A stretch of DNA of 23,444 nucleotides from UBA1172 sp049889655 (lineage in GTDB: Bacteria; Pseudomonadota; Alphaproteobacteria; Puniceispirillales; UBA1172): positions 1 to 23,444 of the forward strand of contig JBMHCY010000028.1 of NCBI GenBank assembly GCA_049889655.1. The letters are read 5' to 3'. Of this stretch, positions 1 to 7,212 are shown piece by piece; within the stretch, counting starts at the first letter, position 1, and every line of letters begins with the position of its first letter. The notes under the pieces were generated by a model. It saw nothing but the letters and a program-made list of their open reading frames with translations, had not been told where the DNA came from and made no database searches. A program made the position numbers and the translations under genes.

Positions 1-351
1 CCTGTCTTCTGCCTGCCCGGCAATCCTGTTGCTGCCTTTGTCTGCTTCAGGCTTATTGTCAGCCCGGCACTCACCGCCATGCAGGGAGGCACCGTTGCCC
101 CGGTCCTGAAACTGCCTCTGCCGGCACGCTTCAGCCATGGCAACAAACAGGGGCGGACACAGTATCTGCGTGCCCGTATTGAGAGGGATGAAAACGGTGA
201 GCCCGGGATCTTTATCCATGGCCGCCCCGGGGCCGGGGTGCTGTCGTCGCTCACTGGGGCCCATGGTCTTGTCGAGATACCGGGTGATTGCCACGAGGTC
301 AGCATCGGGGATATGCTGAATTTCATCCCTTTTCGAGAGGCGGCATTATGA
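1..351 (+). CDS. moeA: Molybdopterin molybdenumtransferase MoeA, 3' part (5' end outside window)
   Basis: MoeA inserts molybdenum into adenylated molybdopterin, the last common step of molybdenum-cofactor synthesis in the cytoplasm. The frame is open from base 1. The first codons give LPGNPVAAF followed by a helix ending in SPAL, the typical MoeA domain III motif. After that comes a beta-rich stretch (RARIERDENGEPGIFIHG) matching the C-terminal domain IV. The stop TGA (349-351) overlaps the ATG of moaD in an ATGA junction, which indicates translational coupling. The following moaD and moaE support MoeA over other proteins with an MoaB-like fold. Only about 116 residues are visible, so the N-terminal domains cannot be checked. 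Confidence 0.93.
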   Translation, partial: PVFCLPGNPVAAFVCFRLIVSPALTAMQGGTVAPVLKLPLPARFSHGNKQGRTQYLRARIERDENGEPGIFIHGRPGAGVLSSLTGAHGLVEIPGDCHEVSIGDMLNFIPFREAAL

Positions 352-599
352 AGATCATGTACTTTGCCTGGATGCGCGAACATATCGGTACGGCTCATGA
401 AACCCTCGATTTGCCTGCGGATGTGACCACCGTGGCCGGGCTCGTGAAGCATCTGCGCGAGGCCTCGCCGGGGCACGCCAAGGCGCTCTCGAATATGGAA
501 GTGGTGCGTGTCGCCGTCAATCAGCACTATGCCGATCCGGAAACGGCGATCAGCAACACCGATGAGGTCGCCTTCTTTCCGCCGGTCACAGGGGGCTGA
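348..599 (+). CDS. moaD: Molybdopterin synthase small (sulfur-carrier) subunit MoaD
   Basis: MoaD is a ubiquitin-fold sulfur carrier. Its C-terminal glycine is converted to a thiocarboxylate that donates sulfur to precursor Z on MoaE. The 83-residue product has the usual length and ends in PPVTGG, the diagnostic Gly-Gly tail. The N-terminus MKIMYFAWMRE is also MoaD-like. The frame stays open upstream to an ATG at 288, but that would run through the end of moeA. The ATG at 348, overlapping the moeA stop as ATGA, is the sensible start. moaE begins two bases after its stop, so the two synthase subunits are co-translated from one operon. Confidence 0.95.
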   Translation: MKIMYFAWMREHIGTAHETLDLPADVTTVAGLVKHLREASPGHAKALSNMEVVRVAVNQHYADPETAISNTDEVAFFPPVTGG

Positions 600-601
600 T
601 C

Positions 602-1063
602 ATGACGGTGCGTGTCAGCCCTGATGATTTTGACCCTGCCAAAGAAATGGCAGCATTGCAGCAGGCCAATGACGGCGGCTATCCCGGGGCGGTGGTGACC
701 TTCACCGGGCTTGTCCGGGATATCGCCGGGGACAGCCGCATTACTGCCATGACACTGGAACACTACCCCGGCATGACCGAGGCGGAACTCACCCGCATCC
801 GCGATGAGGCCATGCAGCGCTGGCCGCTGTCAAAGGCGGTGATTATTCACCGGGTGGGCAGATTGCTTGCCGGAGACCAGATCGTTTTCGTCGGCTGCGC
901 TTCACCGCACCGCGATGCCGCCTTCGAGGCCGCCCGATTCATGATGGATTTTCTCAAGACCGACGCACCTTTCTGGAAAGCCGAAGAGCGTGATGGTCAA
1001 GTCACCTGGGTGAATGCCCGGGAGAGCGATCACCTCGCCCGCAAACGCTGGCAGCAGGATTAA
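602..1063 (+). CDS. moaE: Molybdopterin synthase catalytic subunit MoaE
   Basis: MoaE is the large subunit of molybdopterin synthase; it converts cyclic pyranopterin monophosphate to molybdopterin using sulfur from MoaD. The 153-residue protein carries the family landmarks: TGLVRD around residues 35-40, LEHYPGM (52-58), HRVGRL (83-88), SPHRDAAFEA (101-110) and KTDAPFWK (119-126). Lys119 and Lys126 fall exactly where the catalytic lysines of the E. coli enzyme are numbered, and Arg39 is also present. It follows moaD by two bases. Its TAA stop (1061-1063) overlaps the stop of the convergent ilvE within a palindromic TTAA. Confidence 0.97.
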   Translation: MTVRVSPDDFDPAKEMAALQQANDGGYPGAVVTFTGLVRDIAGDSRITAMTLEHYPGMTEAELTRIRDEAMQRWPLSKAVIIHRVGRLLAGDQIVFVGCASPHRDAAFEAARFMMDFLKTDAPFWKAEERDGQVTWVNARESDHLARKRWQQD

Positions 1064-1944
1064 ACCTCACCGCCGCGGACAAGGCTGGAATAGCCATCAA
1101 GGACATTGCGGGAAAAACTCCCCGGATTGAAATGATTGTCACCGATTTGTGAGACAGGTGTCACTTCGGCGGCAGTTCCGGTAAGGAAGCATTCGGTCAC
1201 ATCGGCCAGTTCTTCCGGCTTGATATGACGTTCAACCACCTCATAGCCCATGCGCTCGATCATCTTGATCACAGTCTGGCGGGTGATGCCGTTCAGGAAG
1301 CAGTCGGCCAGCGGTGTATGGACACGCCCATCATTCATCAGGAAGAAGACATTGGCGCCGGTGGATTCGGCAACATAACCACGGTAATCCAGCATCAGCG
1401 CATCCTGAAATCCCTCACGTTCGGCAGCGTGCTTGGACAGGGTGCAGATCATGTAAAGACCGGCAGCCTTGGCGTGGACAGGCGCGGTTTCAGGGCTTGG
1501 CCGCTTCCAGTCTGCAAGCTTGAGCGTGATGCCCTTCATCTTGGTTTCCGGATCATACATGCTCGGCCAGTCCCAGGCGGCGACCATCATATGGATACGC
1601 GTCTGCTGGGCGGAAACCGCCATCATCTCACTGCCTCGCCAGGCGCAGGCCCGGATGTAACCGTCGACAATTCCATTGGCTTCCATCACTGCTTTTTTGG
1701 CAGCCGCAATCTCTTCCGGCGAATACGGCAGGGTGAAATCAAGAAGCCGGGCCGATTCGTTGAGCCGCTTTGTGTGCCATTCCTCTTCGAAAATCACACC
1801 GTTATAGGAACGCTCACCTTCAAAAACGAGGCTGGCATAGTGCAGACCATGGCTGAGCGTATGCGTTTTCGCCTCACGCCAGGGGATGATCTCGCCGTTC
1901 AACCAGATGAAACCGTCACGATCATCAAAAGGGATAATGTCCAT
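1060..1944 (-). CDS. ilvE: Branched-chain amino acid aminotransferase (fold-type IV PLP enzyme)
   Basis: This enzyme transfers the amino group between glutamate and the 2-oxo acids of valine, leucine and isoleucine. The 294-residue product shows LSHGLHYASLVFEGER (residues 30-45), the PLP lysine K159 in HAKAAGLY, the GYVAESTGANVF block (189-200, with Glu193) and FLTGTAAEVTPV near the end. All are typical of alphaproteobacterial IlvE. The frame extends to 2187, but that extension would cross the divergent marR start. The ATG at 1944 has a good SD-like GGGAG nine bases upstream and gives the family N-terminus MDIIPFDDRDGF. A D-amino-acid transaminase or 4-amino-4-deoxychorismate lyase is less likely given the FEGERSY and ESTGAN motifs. 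Confidence 0.93.
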   Translation of the reverse strand: MDIIPFDDRDGFIWLNGEIIPWREAKTHTLSHGLHYASLVFEGERSYNGVIFEEEWHTKRLNESARLLDFTLPYSPEEIAAAKKAVMEANGIVDGYIRACAWRGSEMMAVSAQQTRIHMMVAAWDWPSMYDPETKMKGITLKLADWKRPSPETAPVHAKAAGLYMICTLSKHAAEREGFQDALMLDYRGYVAESTGANVFFLMNDGRVHTPLADCFLNGITRQTVIKMIERMGYEVVERHIKPEELADVTECFLTGTAAEVTPVSQIGDNHFNPGSFSRNVLDGYSSLVRGGEV

Positions 1945-1995
1945 GGCTTGCCGCTCCCAATTCTGTTTCAGGCTTTGAAGTTGCCATAATCCTGA

Positions 1996-2027
1996 TTTAC
2001 ACTGAATACTAGACCGAAAACTGTAAA
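1996..2027. promoter_or_regulatory. Inverted repeat between divergent ilvE and marR (candidate operator)
   Basis: The 93-base gap between the two divergent starts holds TTTACA (1996-2001) and its reverse complement TGTAAA (2022-2027). The similarity extends outward of the core on both arms (TTTACACTG against TTTACAGTT read on the minus strand). The arms lie about 26 bases apart, centre to centre. The position between ilvE and a MarR gene fits an operator for autoregulation, but the spacing is wider than in a typical MarR palindrome. No convincing -35/-10 pair could be assigned for either gene. Confidence 0.35.
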
Positions 2028-2037
2028 GTAAGTCAAC

Positions 2038-2541
2038 ATGGCTGACGTAAAATCTTTGAACAACCCGCTGATCCTGCGCGAAGAAGCTCTGCGCTACAGT
2101 ATTGAGCTGCTGTTTTTTGCCTATCGAGATTTCACCGCCGAGGCTGATGCCATTCTGGCCCGCCGTGATCTCGGCCGGGCCCATCACCGGGTCATCTATT
2201 TCGTCGGCCGCGAGCCGGGGATCACGATCACGGCGCTTTTGTCGATCCTCAACATCACCAAGCAGTCGCTGTCACGGGTGCTGAACAAACTTGTCGATGA
2301 CGGCTATGTGGAATTGCGCCAGGGCAAGGATGACAAACGCCAGCGGCTGCTGTCGCTGACCCCGAAAGGCTGTGATCTTGAGGCGGAACTGACCGAAGTT
2401 CAGAAACACCGGTTCAGCAAAGCCTATAAGGCCGCCGGGTTCACATCCGCGGATGGCTTTCTTGCTGTGATGCAGGAAATGCTGGACCCTCAGACGCGGG
2501 AGATGCTGAAAAAGCACCCTCACCGCACCCCGCCGCGGTAG
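2038..2541 (+). CDS. MarR-family transcriptional regulator (PetP-like position)
   Basis: A 167-residue winged-helix regulator. The core matches the MarR fold: a dimerisation helix (about 14-45), then ITALLSILNITKQSLSRVLNKLVDDGYV (recognition helix region about 63-90) and a wing DDKRQRLLSLTPKG. It is cytoplasmic and probably binds its own divergent control region. Fourteen bases after its stop begins an OmpR-type regulator gene, followed by a sensor kinase. A MarR gene next to an OmpR-type gene recalls petP-petR of Rhodobacter capsulatus, where petR is needed for cytochrome bc1 expression. That link is inference from order only. No cysteine or other obvious ligand motif is seen. The ATG at 2038 is used; no strong SD precedes it. 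Confidence 0.85.
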   Translation: MADVKSLNNPLILREEALRYSIELLFFAYRDFTAEADAILARRDLGRAHHRVIYFVGREPGITITALLSILNITKQSLSRVLNKLVDDGYVELRQGKDDKRQRLLSLTPKGCDLEAELTEVQKHRFSKAYKAAGFTSADGFLAVMQEMLDPQTREMLKKHPHRTPPR

Positions 2542-2555
2542 CCCTGATGTAAGCC

Positions 2556-3284
2556 ATGGCCGAGCACACCCCGCCCCATATTCTGATTATCGACGATGAT
2601 GAAAGGTTACGCCTGCTGATCGGTCGATTTCTGCGCGAAGACGGGTTTCGGGTAACGCTTGCCGCCAACGCGGCCGAAGCCCGCCAGCGGCTCGAAGGGG
2701 TGCGTTTTGATCTGATGGTTGTCGATGTCATGATGCCCGGCGAAAGCGGGCTTGATCTTGTTCGCGATCTCAAGCAGGGGAATACGCCGCCTCCCTGCCT
2801 GATGCTGACTGCCATGGGCGACCCGGGGCAGCGGCTGCACGGGCTCGAAAGCGGTGCTGATGATTACATGACCAAACCGTTTGAACCGAAGGAATTGAGC
2901 TTCCGGATCAAGAATATCCTCAGCCGCCTGCCGCAACAGCCCGCCGCCGTACCGGAAGGCAATCCCGAAGCCACCGGGGTGATCCCCTTCGGTCCCCACC
3001 GTTTCGATCGTGACCGCCGCCTGCTGACCACCGGCGGCAAACGCCAGCACCTGACCGCGGCCGAACGCAAACTGCTCGGCTGTTTTTGCGACCACCACGA
3101 CAATGTCCTCTCCCGCGAGCAGATATCGGGGATGCTTGATGGCCAGATGGAAGGCCGCAGCATCGATGTTGCCGTGGCACGCCTGCGCCGCAAGCTTGAA
3201 CCCAACCCGAGCAAACCTGTCTTTCTGCTGACAGCCCGCGGCCATGGCTGGGTGCTCGAAACCGACCATCGGGATGATCGCTGA
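2556..3284 (+). CDS. OmpR/PhoB-type response regulator
   Basis: A 242-residue two-domain regulator. The receiver domain (about residues 8-122) has the acidic pocket D13/D14, the phospho-acceptor Asp57 in VVDVMMPG, Thr85 and Lys107 (MTKPFEP). The C-terminal winged helix (about 143-236) contains LTAAERKLL, the recognition region RSIDVAVARLRRKL and the wing LLTARGHGWVL. It should bind direct repeats in DNA when phosphorylated. The stop TGA overlaps the ATG of the next gene, a sensor kinase, by one base (TGATG), so the two form a translationally coupled two-component pair. The target regulon is not visible from the sequence. Confidence 0.95.
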   Translation: MAEHTPPHILIIDDDERLRLLIGRFLREDGFRVTLAANAAEARQRLEGVRFDLMVVDVMMPGESGLDLVRDLKQGNTPPPCLMLTAMGDPGQRLHGLESGADDYMTKPFEPKELSFRIKNILSRLPQQPAAVPEGNPEATGVIPFGPHRFDRDRRLLTTGGKRQHLTAAERKLLGCFCDHHDNVLSREQISGMLDGQMEGRSIDVAVARLRRKLEPNPSKPVFLLTARGHGWVLETDHRDDR

Positions 3285-4597
3285 TGAAACCCGGCTTCCA
3301 CATCCCCCTGCCCCGCACGCTGTTCGGCCGGATGCTGCTGATCATCCTGACGCCACTCATCATTGTGCAGCTGGTCACGGTCCTAATTTTCTACGAACGC
3401 CACTGGGATACGGTGACGCGGTATATGTCAGATACCCTGGCCGCTGATATCGCTGTGGTGGTTGATCGCTACGCCGCCGATCAGACACCGGCCAATTTCG
3501 CCACCGTTGAGGAATTTTCATGGCGGTATTTCTATTTTGACCTGTCGTGGCAGCCCAAAGGCATTGTCGAGAGAGAGGCCTCGACCACCACGTCCTATGT
3601 CGAGGAGACACTTGATAGTCACCTCGCCTACCGGCTCGACTACCCCTTTGCCCACGATCTTTATTCCGATCCTGATCTGATCACCGTCATGGTGCAGTTT
3701 CCCGACGGCATCATGTCGATTGCGGTCAGCAAGAAACGGATTTTCAGCTCCACCTCGTGGCTGGTGATCCTCTGGACGGTGAGCACATCGGTGCTGCTGT
3801 TCTGTGTTGCCATCCTGTTTTTGCGGGGTCAGGTCAGGCCGATCAGGCGGCTGGCAAAAGCCGCCCGCCAGCTCGGTCTCGGTCGCCCTGCCCCTGATTT
3901 CAAACTCGAAGGCGCACGGGAAGTCCGGCTGGCCGGTCAGGCCTTTCAGGCCATGAGCCAGCGTATCCAGCGCCAGATGGTCGAACGGACAGAAATGCTG
4001 GCCGGTGTCTCGCATGATCTGCGGACACCGCTTTCGCGCATGAAACTGCAACTTGAATTCATGGCAAGCGGCCCCGATCGTGACGAAATGGCCAAGGATA
4101 TCGATGAAATGGACCGGATGATCACCGGCTATATCGATTTTGCCAGCAACGCCGTGGTCGAGGCGGTGGAAAAGCAATCACTGGCGGATATCGTTGAGGA
4201 GAGCATCAGGGGACTAGACAGGGACGGTACCACAATCCAGTTCAATCCCGGCGAAGGACACCATGCGACAATCCCCGTCCGCCCCCGGATGATCCGCCGG
4301 GCCATGGACAACCTGATCGGTAACGCCATGCGCTACGGCACATCCTGTTCGGTTACCATTGAGCATAGCCCGGAGGCCCTTCAGGTGATCATTGATGATG
4401 ACGGCCCGGGCATCCCCAAGGAATCCCGCCAGAGTGTCCTGCGGCCGTTCTTCCGGCTGAACCCTGATGAACAACACAGCGGCAGCGGACTCGGGCTTTC
4501 CATCGCCAATGATGCCGTGCTGGCCCATGGCGGGGTCATGCTGCTGGGGGATAGCCCCATGGGCGGGCTGCGGGTGCGGGTGCAGCTGCCGTTCTAG
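3284..4597 (+). CDS. EnvZ-like sensor histidine kinase
   Basis: A 437-residue inner-membrane kinase, the partner of the preceding response regulator. Membrane segment 1 spans about residues 18-36, a periplasmic sensor about 37-157, and membrane segment 2 about 158-180. A HAMP linker (181-232) leads into a HisKA domain with VSHDLRTPLSR, whose phospho-accepting histidine is His244. The ATPase domain has the N box (DNLIGNAMRYG, Asn343/Asn347), G1 (DDDGPGIP, 371-378) and G2 (GSGLGLSIAND, 400-410). The kinase type resembles EnvZ. The signal sensed is unknown; the sensor region has no recognisable domain by eye. Its TAG stop (4595-4597) shares a palindromic CTAG with the convergent csaA stop. Confidence 0.95.
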   Translation: MKPGFHIPLPRTLFGRMLLIILTPLIIVQLVTVLIFYERHWDTVTRYMSDTLAADIAVVVDRYAADQTPANFATVEEFSWRYFYFDLSWQPKGIVEREASTTTSYVEETLDSHLAYRLDYPFAHDLYSDPDLITVMVQFPDGIMSIAVSKKRIFSSTSWLVILWTVSTSVLLFCVAILFLRGQVRPIRRLAKAARQLGLGRPAPDFKLEGAREVRLAGQAFQAMSQRIQRQMVERTEMLAGVSHDLRTPLSRMKLQLEFMASGPDRDEMAKDIDEMDRMITGYIDFASNAVVEAVEKQSLADIVEESIRGLDRDGTTIQFNPGEGHHATIPVRPRMIRRAMDNLIGNAMRYGTSCSVTIEHSPEALQVIIDDDGPGIPKESRQSVLRPFFRLNPDEQHSGSGLGLSIANDAVLAHGGVMLLGDSPMGGLRVRVQLPF

Positions 4598-4929
4598 TGC
4601 ATACGGGCGCCGTTGGGGGCAGGTTTGTCCGGTGAAATCAGCACAACACGGCCGTCTTCATCGGCAACACCGAGGGTCAGCACCTCAGACATGAACGGGC
4701 CGATCTGGCGCGGCGGGAAGTTCACCACAGCCATCACCTGGCGACCAAGCAGATCATCCTTGCTGTAATGTTCGGTGATCTGCGCCGATGATCGTTTGCT
4801 GCCGATCTCATCGCCGAAATCAATGGTCAGTTTCCATGCCGGTTTGCGGGCTTCGGGGAAATCCTGGACTTCCACAACTGTCCCGAGCCGGATATCGATC
4901 TTCATAAAATCATCAAAACTGGCTGTCAT
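4594..4929 (-). CDS. csaA: CsaA-like tRNA-binding-fold protein (putative export chaperone)
   Basis: A 111-residue single-domain protein of the CsaA family, an OB-fold related to the tRNA-binding domain of EMAP-II and methionyl-tRNA synthetase. In Bacillus CsaA is reported as a chaperone linked to protein export. Family landmarks seen are FPEARKPAWKLTIDFG, SSAQITEHY, VVNFPPRQIGPFMSEVL and a terminal PNGARMH. The frame is open up to 5079, but ATG 4929 has an AGGG six bases upstream and gives the standard N-terminus MTASFDDF; ATG 4935 has no room for an SD. The start lies inside the 3' end of the COQ9-family gene (17-base overlap), so it is probably co-translated. Its exact role in this organism is inferred. 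Confidence 0.9.
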   Translation of the reverse strand: MTASFDDFMKIDIRLGTVVEVQDFPEARKPAWKLTIDFGDEIGSKRSSAQITEHYSKDDLLGRQVMAVVNFPPRQIGPFMSEVLTLGVADEDGRVVLISPDKPAPNGARMH

Positions 4930-5551
4930 GGTCATCCCTGTCACTTCTGCTGGTGGTGATAATCCGCAGGGTCGAGGCAATCTCCTCTGCCTGGCGGAGC
5001 CGCTGGTCAAGGGCGCGGATCGTGGTCGCAAGATCGGGGCTGTCATCGCGCATCCATTCCCGCTGGCAGGACAGCGCAACCCCGGAAAGCCCCTTAACCT
5101 GAAGCATTCCGGTGATCCCGGAGATATTCACCCCGGCAAGGTTGAGCAACCGTTCCGACGCCTTGTTGAGCCGGGCGACAAGCATTGCCGCAAGGCCAGG
5201 GTCACGGAATGACGCCTTGTTCAGGTGATCGATCGCGTTCTTGTAGGGGCGATAGGCTTCGTAGCGTGCCACCAGACCTTCGAGGATCTTGTCATGGGTT
5301 GAGGCATCCGGATCATCGGCAAAATCACTGTCGAGGGCGAGCATTACCTTTTCATCGAGATCAGCCAGCCCCTTTTCCACGGCACTGGCCGGGCAGGAAA
5401 AAAGCCGCCGTGTCAGGGCTTCATCTGTTTTCGCCGCAACGCTGATCTCGCCGAGATCAAGGCTGTCCAGCGGGCGGTCATTCAGCAGGTCAAGAGCGGC
5501 AGCACCGATCTGCCTGCGGGCTTTGTCAATGGAAGCTGCAGTCTGGGCCAT
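4913..5551 (-). CDS. COQ9-family protein (ubiquinone-biosynthesis accessory, TetR-like fold)
   Basis: A 212-residue protein. The first 60 residues look like a TetR-type helix-turn-helix. The C-terminal half carries the COQ9 signature REWMRDDSPDLA (164-175) followed by LDQRLRQAEE (181-190). In mitochondria COQ9 is a lipid-binding partner of COQ7 in ubiquinone synthesis; the bacterial role is less defined. A TetR regulator is the alternative, but the SPDLA/RLRQAEE block favours COQ9. The start at 5549-5551 is preceded by GAGG seven bases upstream. The gene lies between proC (37 bases upstream) and csaA (overlapping) and is likely part of the ybjN-proC-COQ9-csaA transcript. Confidence 0.85.
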   Translation of the reverse strand: MAQTAASIDKARRQIGAAALDLLNDRPLDSLDLGEISVAAKTDEALTRRLFSCPASAVEKGLADLDEKVMLALDSDFADDPDASTHDKILEGLVARYEAYRPYKNAIDHLNKASFRDPGLAAMLVARLNKASERLLNLAGVNISGITGMLQVKGLSGVALSCQREWMRDDSPDLATTIRALDQRLRQAEEIASTLRIITTSRSDRDDHDSQF

Positions 5552-5588
5552 AATTCATCCTCTCCCCACCAAGATAGGATGAAACGGT

Positions 5589-6404
5589 CTAGTTTCCAAG
5601 GGCCCGCGAACGGTCACGGGCAGCCATCACTGCCTGTTTGAGCAGCGAATACATCCCGTTATCATCCATCAGGACTTCGAGTGCCGCCTGGGTTGTCCCG
5701 CCGGGGCTGGTCACATTGATCCGCAACTGCGTGGCGGTTTCATCGCTGGCATCGAGCAGAGCCGCCGCCCCGATGAGCGTCTCCCCGGCCAGTGTCGCGG
5801 CCAGTTCGGGCTTAAGCCCGGCAGCAACACCCGCCGCCTCAAGCGCTTCGCGCAGCAGAAAGACATAAGCCGGTCCCGAGCCGGAAACAGCCGTCACGGC
5901 ATCCATATCAGCTTCATCATCAAGGTCGACCACCACCCCGATCACCCCGAGCATCCGCCGGGCCAGCCCCTGCATCGCCTCAGGGACAGTTTCGGCGGCA
6001 ATCATCGCGGTGACGCCACGGCCGATCGCTGACGGGGTGTTCGGCATGGTCCTGATGATCGCCGCATCGGGGCTGATTGCCTCACGCAGCCAATCGATCG
6101 AAATCCCCGCAGCGATGGAAAGCCAGACGGTTTCAGGGCTGCTCATCGCCACCAGCGGCGGCAGTGCCTCAGCCATCATCTGCGGCTTGACAGCCAGCAC
6201 CACCATATCCGGGGCAGGCTGATCATCAGCCAGGCTGGCCATCATCGAAACCCGATCATGCCCAGCAAGCGGGTGGTCGGCATCAAGGGCCGGGTCAACC
6301 ACCACAAATCGCAGGTCTTCATCAAGCCTTTCGAGCCAGCCGGAAAGCATGGCCGTACCCATTTTGCCGCATCCGGCAAGAAGAACTGTTTTCATCGTTT
6401 TCAT
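5589..6404 (-). CDS. proC: Pyrroline-5-carboxylate reductase
   Basis: ProC reduces 1-pyrroline-5-carboxylate to proline with NAD(P)H, the last step of proline synthesis. The 271-residue protein starts with a Rossmann motif GCGKMGTAML (residues 11-20). It also has the conserved SGSGPAYVFLL segment, which shapes the substrate site, and the near C-terminal TSPGGTTQAALEVL signature that defines the family. Two in-frame ATGs, at 6404 and 6395, are both plausible; GGATG precedes the second. It begins eight bases after the stop of the ybjN-like gene, so the two are probably co-transcribed. Confidence 0.95.
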   Translation of the reverse strand: MKTMKTVLLAGCGKMGTAMLSGWLERLDEDLRFVVVDPALDADHPLAGHDRVSMMASLADDQPAPDMVVLAVKPQMMAEALPPLVAMSSPETVWLSIAAGISIDWLREAISPDAAIIRTMPNTPSAIGRGVTAMIAAETVPEAMQGLARRMLGVIGVVVDLDDEADMDAVTAVSGSGPAYVFLLREALEAAGVAAGLKPELAATLAGETLIGAAALLDASDETATQLRINVTSPGGTTQAALEVLMDDNGMYSLLKQAVMAARDRSRALGN

Positions 6405-6412
6405 CCGCTGGT

Positions 6413-6916
6413 TCAGGCCGTTCCGGCTGTTTCCATGAACGCCGTCTCAACCGCATCCTGTGCCGATACTACACCGGTGGCGATCTGAAACAAGGCCGGA
6501 TAAGCCCGCTCGCATTCACCGATGGTGATGTCGATCAGGTCCTCAATCTGTTCCGGTGTGGCCCCGCCGGTCCCGCGCAGGGGCAGGTTGTGCCGAAAGA
6601 CAACCGAGCCATCTTCGACCAGCAGGTCAAAATGGCCCATCCAGATCTGGCTGTTCATGGTGGTCACAACCTCACGGGCAGCGGTGATCTGGCTGTCGAG
6701 GATAAAGATATCGAGAAAGACATTGAGATGCAGCGCGGCGTGCTTGCCCTGCCAGGTCAGGTTGAGCGTGTAGTCGGACCACTGCCCTGGAATTTCCACC
6801 GAGATTTCGGTCGGGCTGGCATGGTGTAACCGCCATTCATTGGCCGCAACAAACCGTTCCATCAACTCGATCGGATGGGCCAGCGGGGCAGATTGTGTCG
6901 GGACGATGACCTGCAT
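6413..6916 (-). CDS. YbjN-domain protein
   Basis: A 167-residue cytoplasmic protein resembling the YbjN family, which shares a fold with type III secretion chaperones and has no settled biochemical role. Landmarks are HPIELMERFVAANEW, a WSDYTLNLTW strand and LHLNVFLDIFILD, and a C-terminal helix with ATPEQIEDLIDITIGECERAYPA. The frame stays open upstream to 7024. ATG 6916 is preceded by an excellent SD, AAGGAG nine bases upstream, so the longer form is rejected. It is the first gene of the leftward cluster with proC, the COQ9-family gene and csaA. The family assignment is from residue pattern alone. Confidence 0.75.
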   Translation of the reverse strand: MQVIVPTQSAPLAHPIELMERFVAANEWRLHHASPTEISVEIPGQWSDYTLNLTWQGKHAALHLNVFLDIFILDSQITAAREVVTTMNSQIWMGHFDLLVEDGSVVFRHNLPLRGTGGATPEQIEDLIDITIGECERAYPALFQIATGVVSAQDAVETAFMETAGTA

Positions 6917-6925
6917 CAGAAATCT

Positions 6926-6931
6926 CTCCTT
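6926..6931 (-). promoter_or_regulatory. Shine-Dalgarno deciding the ybjN-like start
   Basis: Reading leftward, AAGGAG (6931 to 6926) lies nine bases before the ATG at 6916. It is the strongest SD in the neighbourhood and fixes the start over the upstream in-frame ATGs at 6946 and 7024. Confidence 0.8.
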
Positions 6932-7199
6932 GAGACAATCTTCCATCAGCGGCTGCGGAATGTAAAACACTATATTTTGTGGCATCAATGCGGCGCTGAC
7001 ACATGGTGTTGTGTTATTAGCCACGGTTGAGGCGATGCCGCGATTCGCCGCCAGCAGCAGATGCCCCAGCCTTCATCCTGCCTTTTGTCTGCCATGTTTG
7101 CCCTGCCTGGTTGAGGTGCTGAAAAACCAGGGCTGCAGGCCGAATCGGGGATCGCGATCCTGCTGCTGATCAGGGCTTTCAGCATCCGCCCCGACCCCT

Positions 7200-7205
7200 T
7201 ATGAT
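7200..7205 (+). promoter_or_regulatory. -10-like TATGAT directly upstream of lgt ATG (possible leaderless start)
   Basis: TATGAT is followed by exactly seven bases and then the ATG at 7213, where transcription would be expected to begin. No SD is present for either candidate lgt start (7201 or 7213). The same layout occurs before pgeF (9120-9125). No good -35 is visible at 17-18 bases. Confidence 0.35.
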
Positions 7206-7212
7206 AGCCGCC

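Larger units (their letters stand above)
6917..7212. other. Divergent intergenic gap between ybjN-like and lgt, with inverted repeats
   Basis: This is the longest gene-free stretch. On the minus strand a -10-like TATAGT (6974-6969) could serve the ybjN-like gene; no -35 partner is convincing. The stretch 7100-7139 can fold in two competing ways: CCTGGTT (7106-7112) with AACCAGG (7125-7131), or GCCCTG (7100-7105) with CAGGGC (7128-7133). GGATCGCGATCC (7149-7160) is a perfect 12-base palindrome. Before lgt lies a -10-like TATGAT (7200-7205). No tRNA or convincing ORF is seen. Whether these structures form a small RNA, an operator or an untranslated leader cannot be told here. Confidence 0.4.

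Noticed and set aside
1225..1989. Plus-strand ORF of 254 codons opposite ilvE
   Set aside because: Antisense to a well-supported aminotransferase and without protein-like motifs.
1945..2187. N-terminal extension of ilvE to 2187
   Set aside because: It would overlap the marR coding start and does not resemble IlvE; ATG 1944 has an SD and the family N-terminus.
6978..6990. Shared ten-mer ATGCCACAAA near the ybjN-like start (minus strand) and beside hemF/petA (plus strand)
   Set aside because: A 10-base match between two places in 23 kb is not notable, and the orientations relative to the genes do not match.
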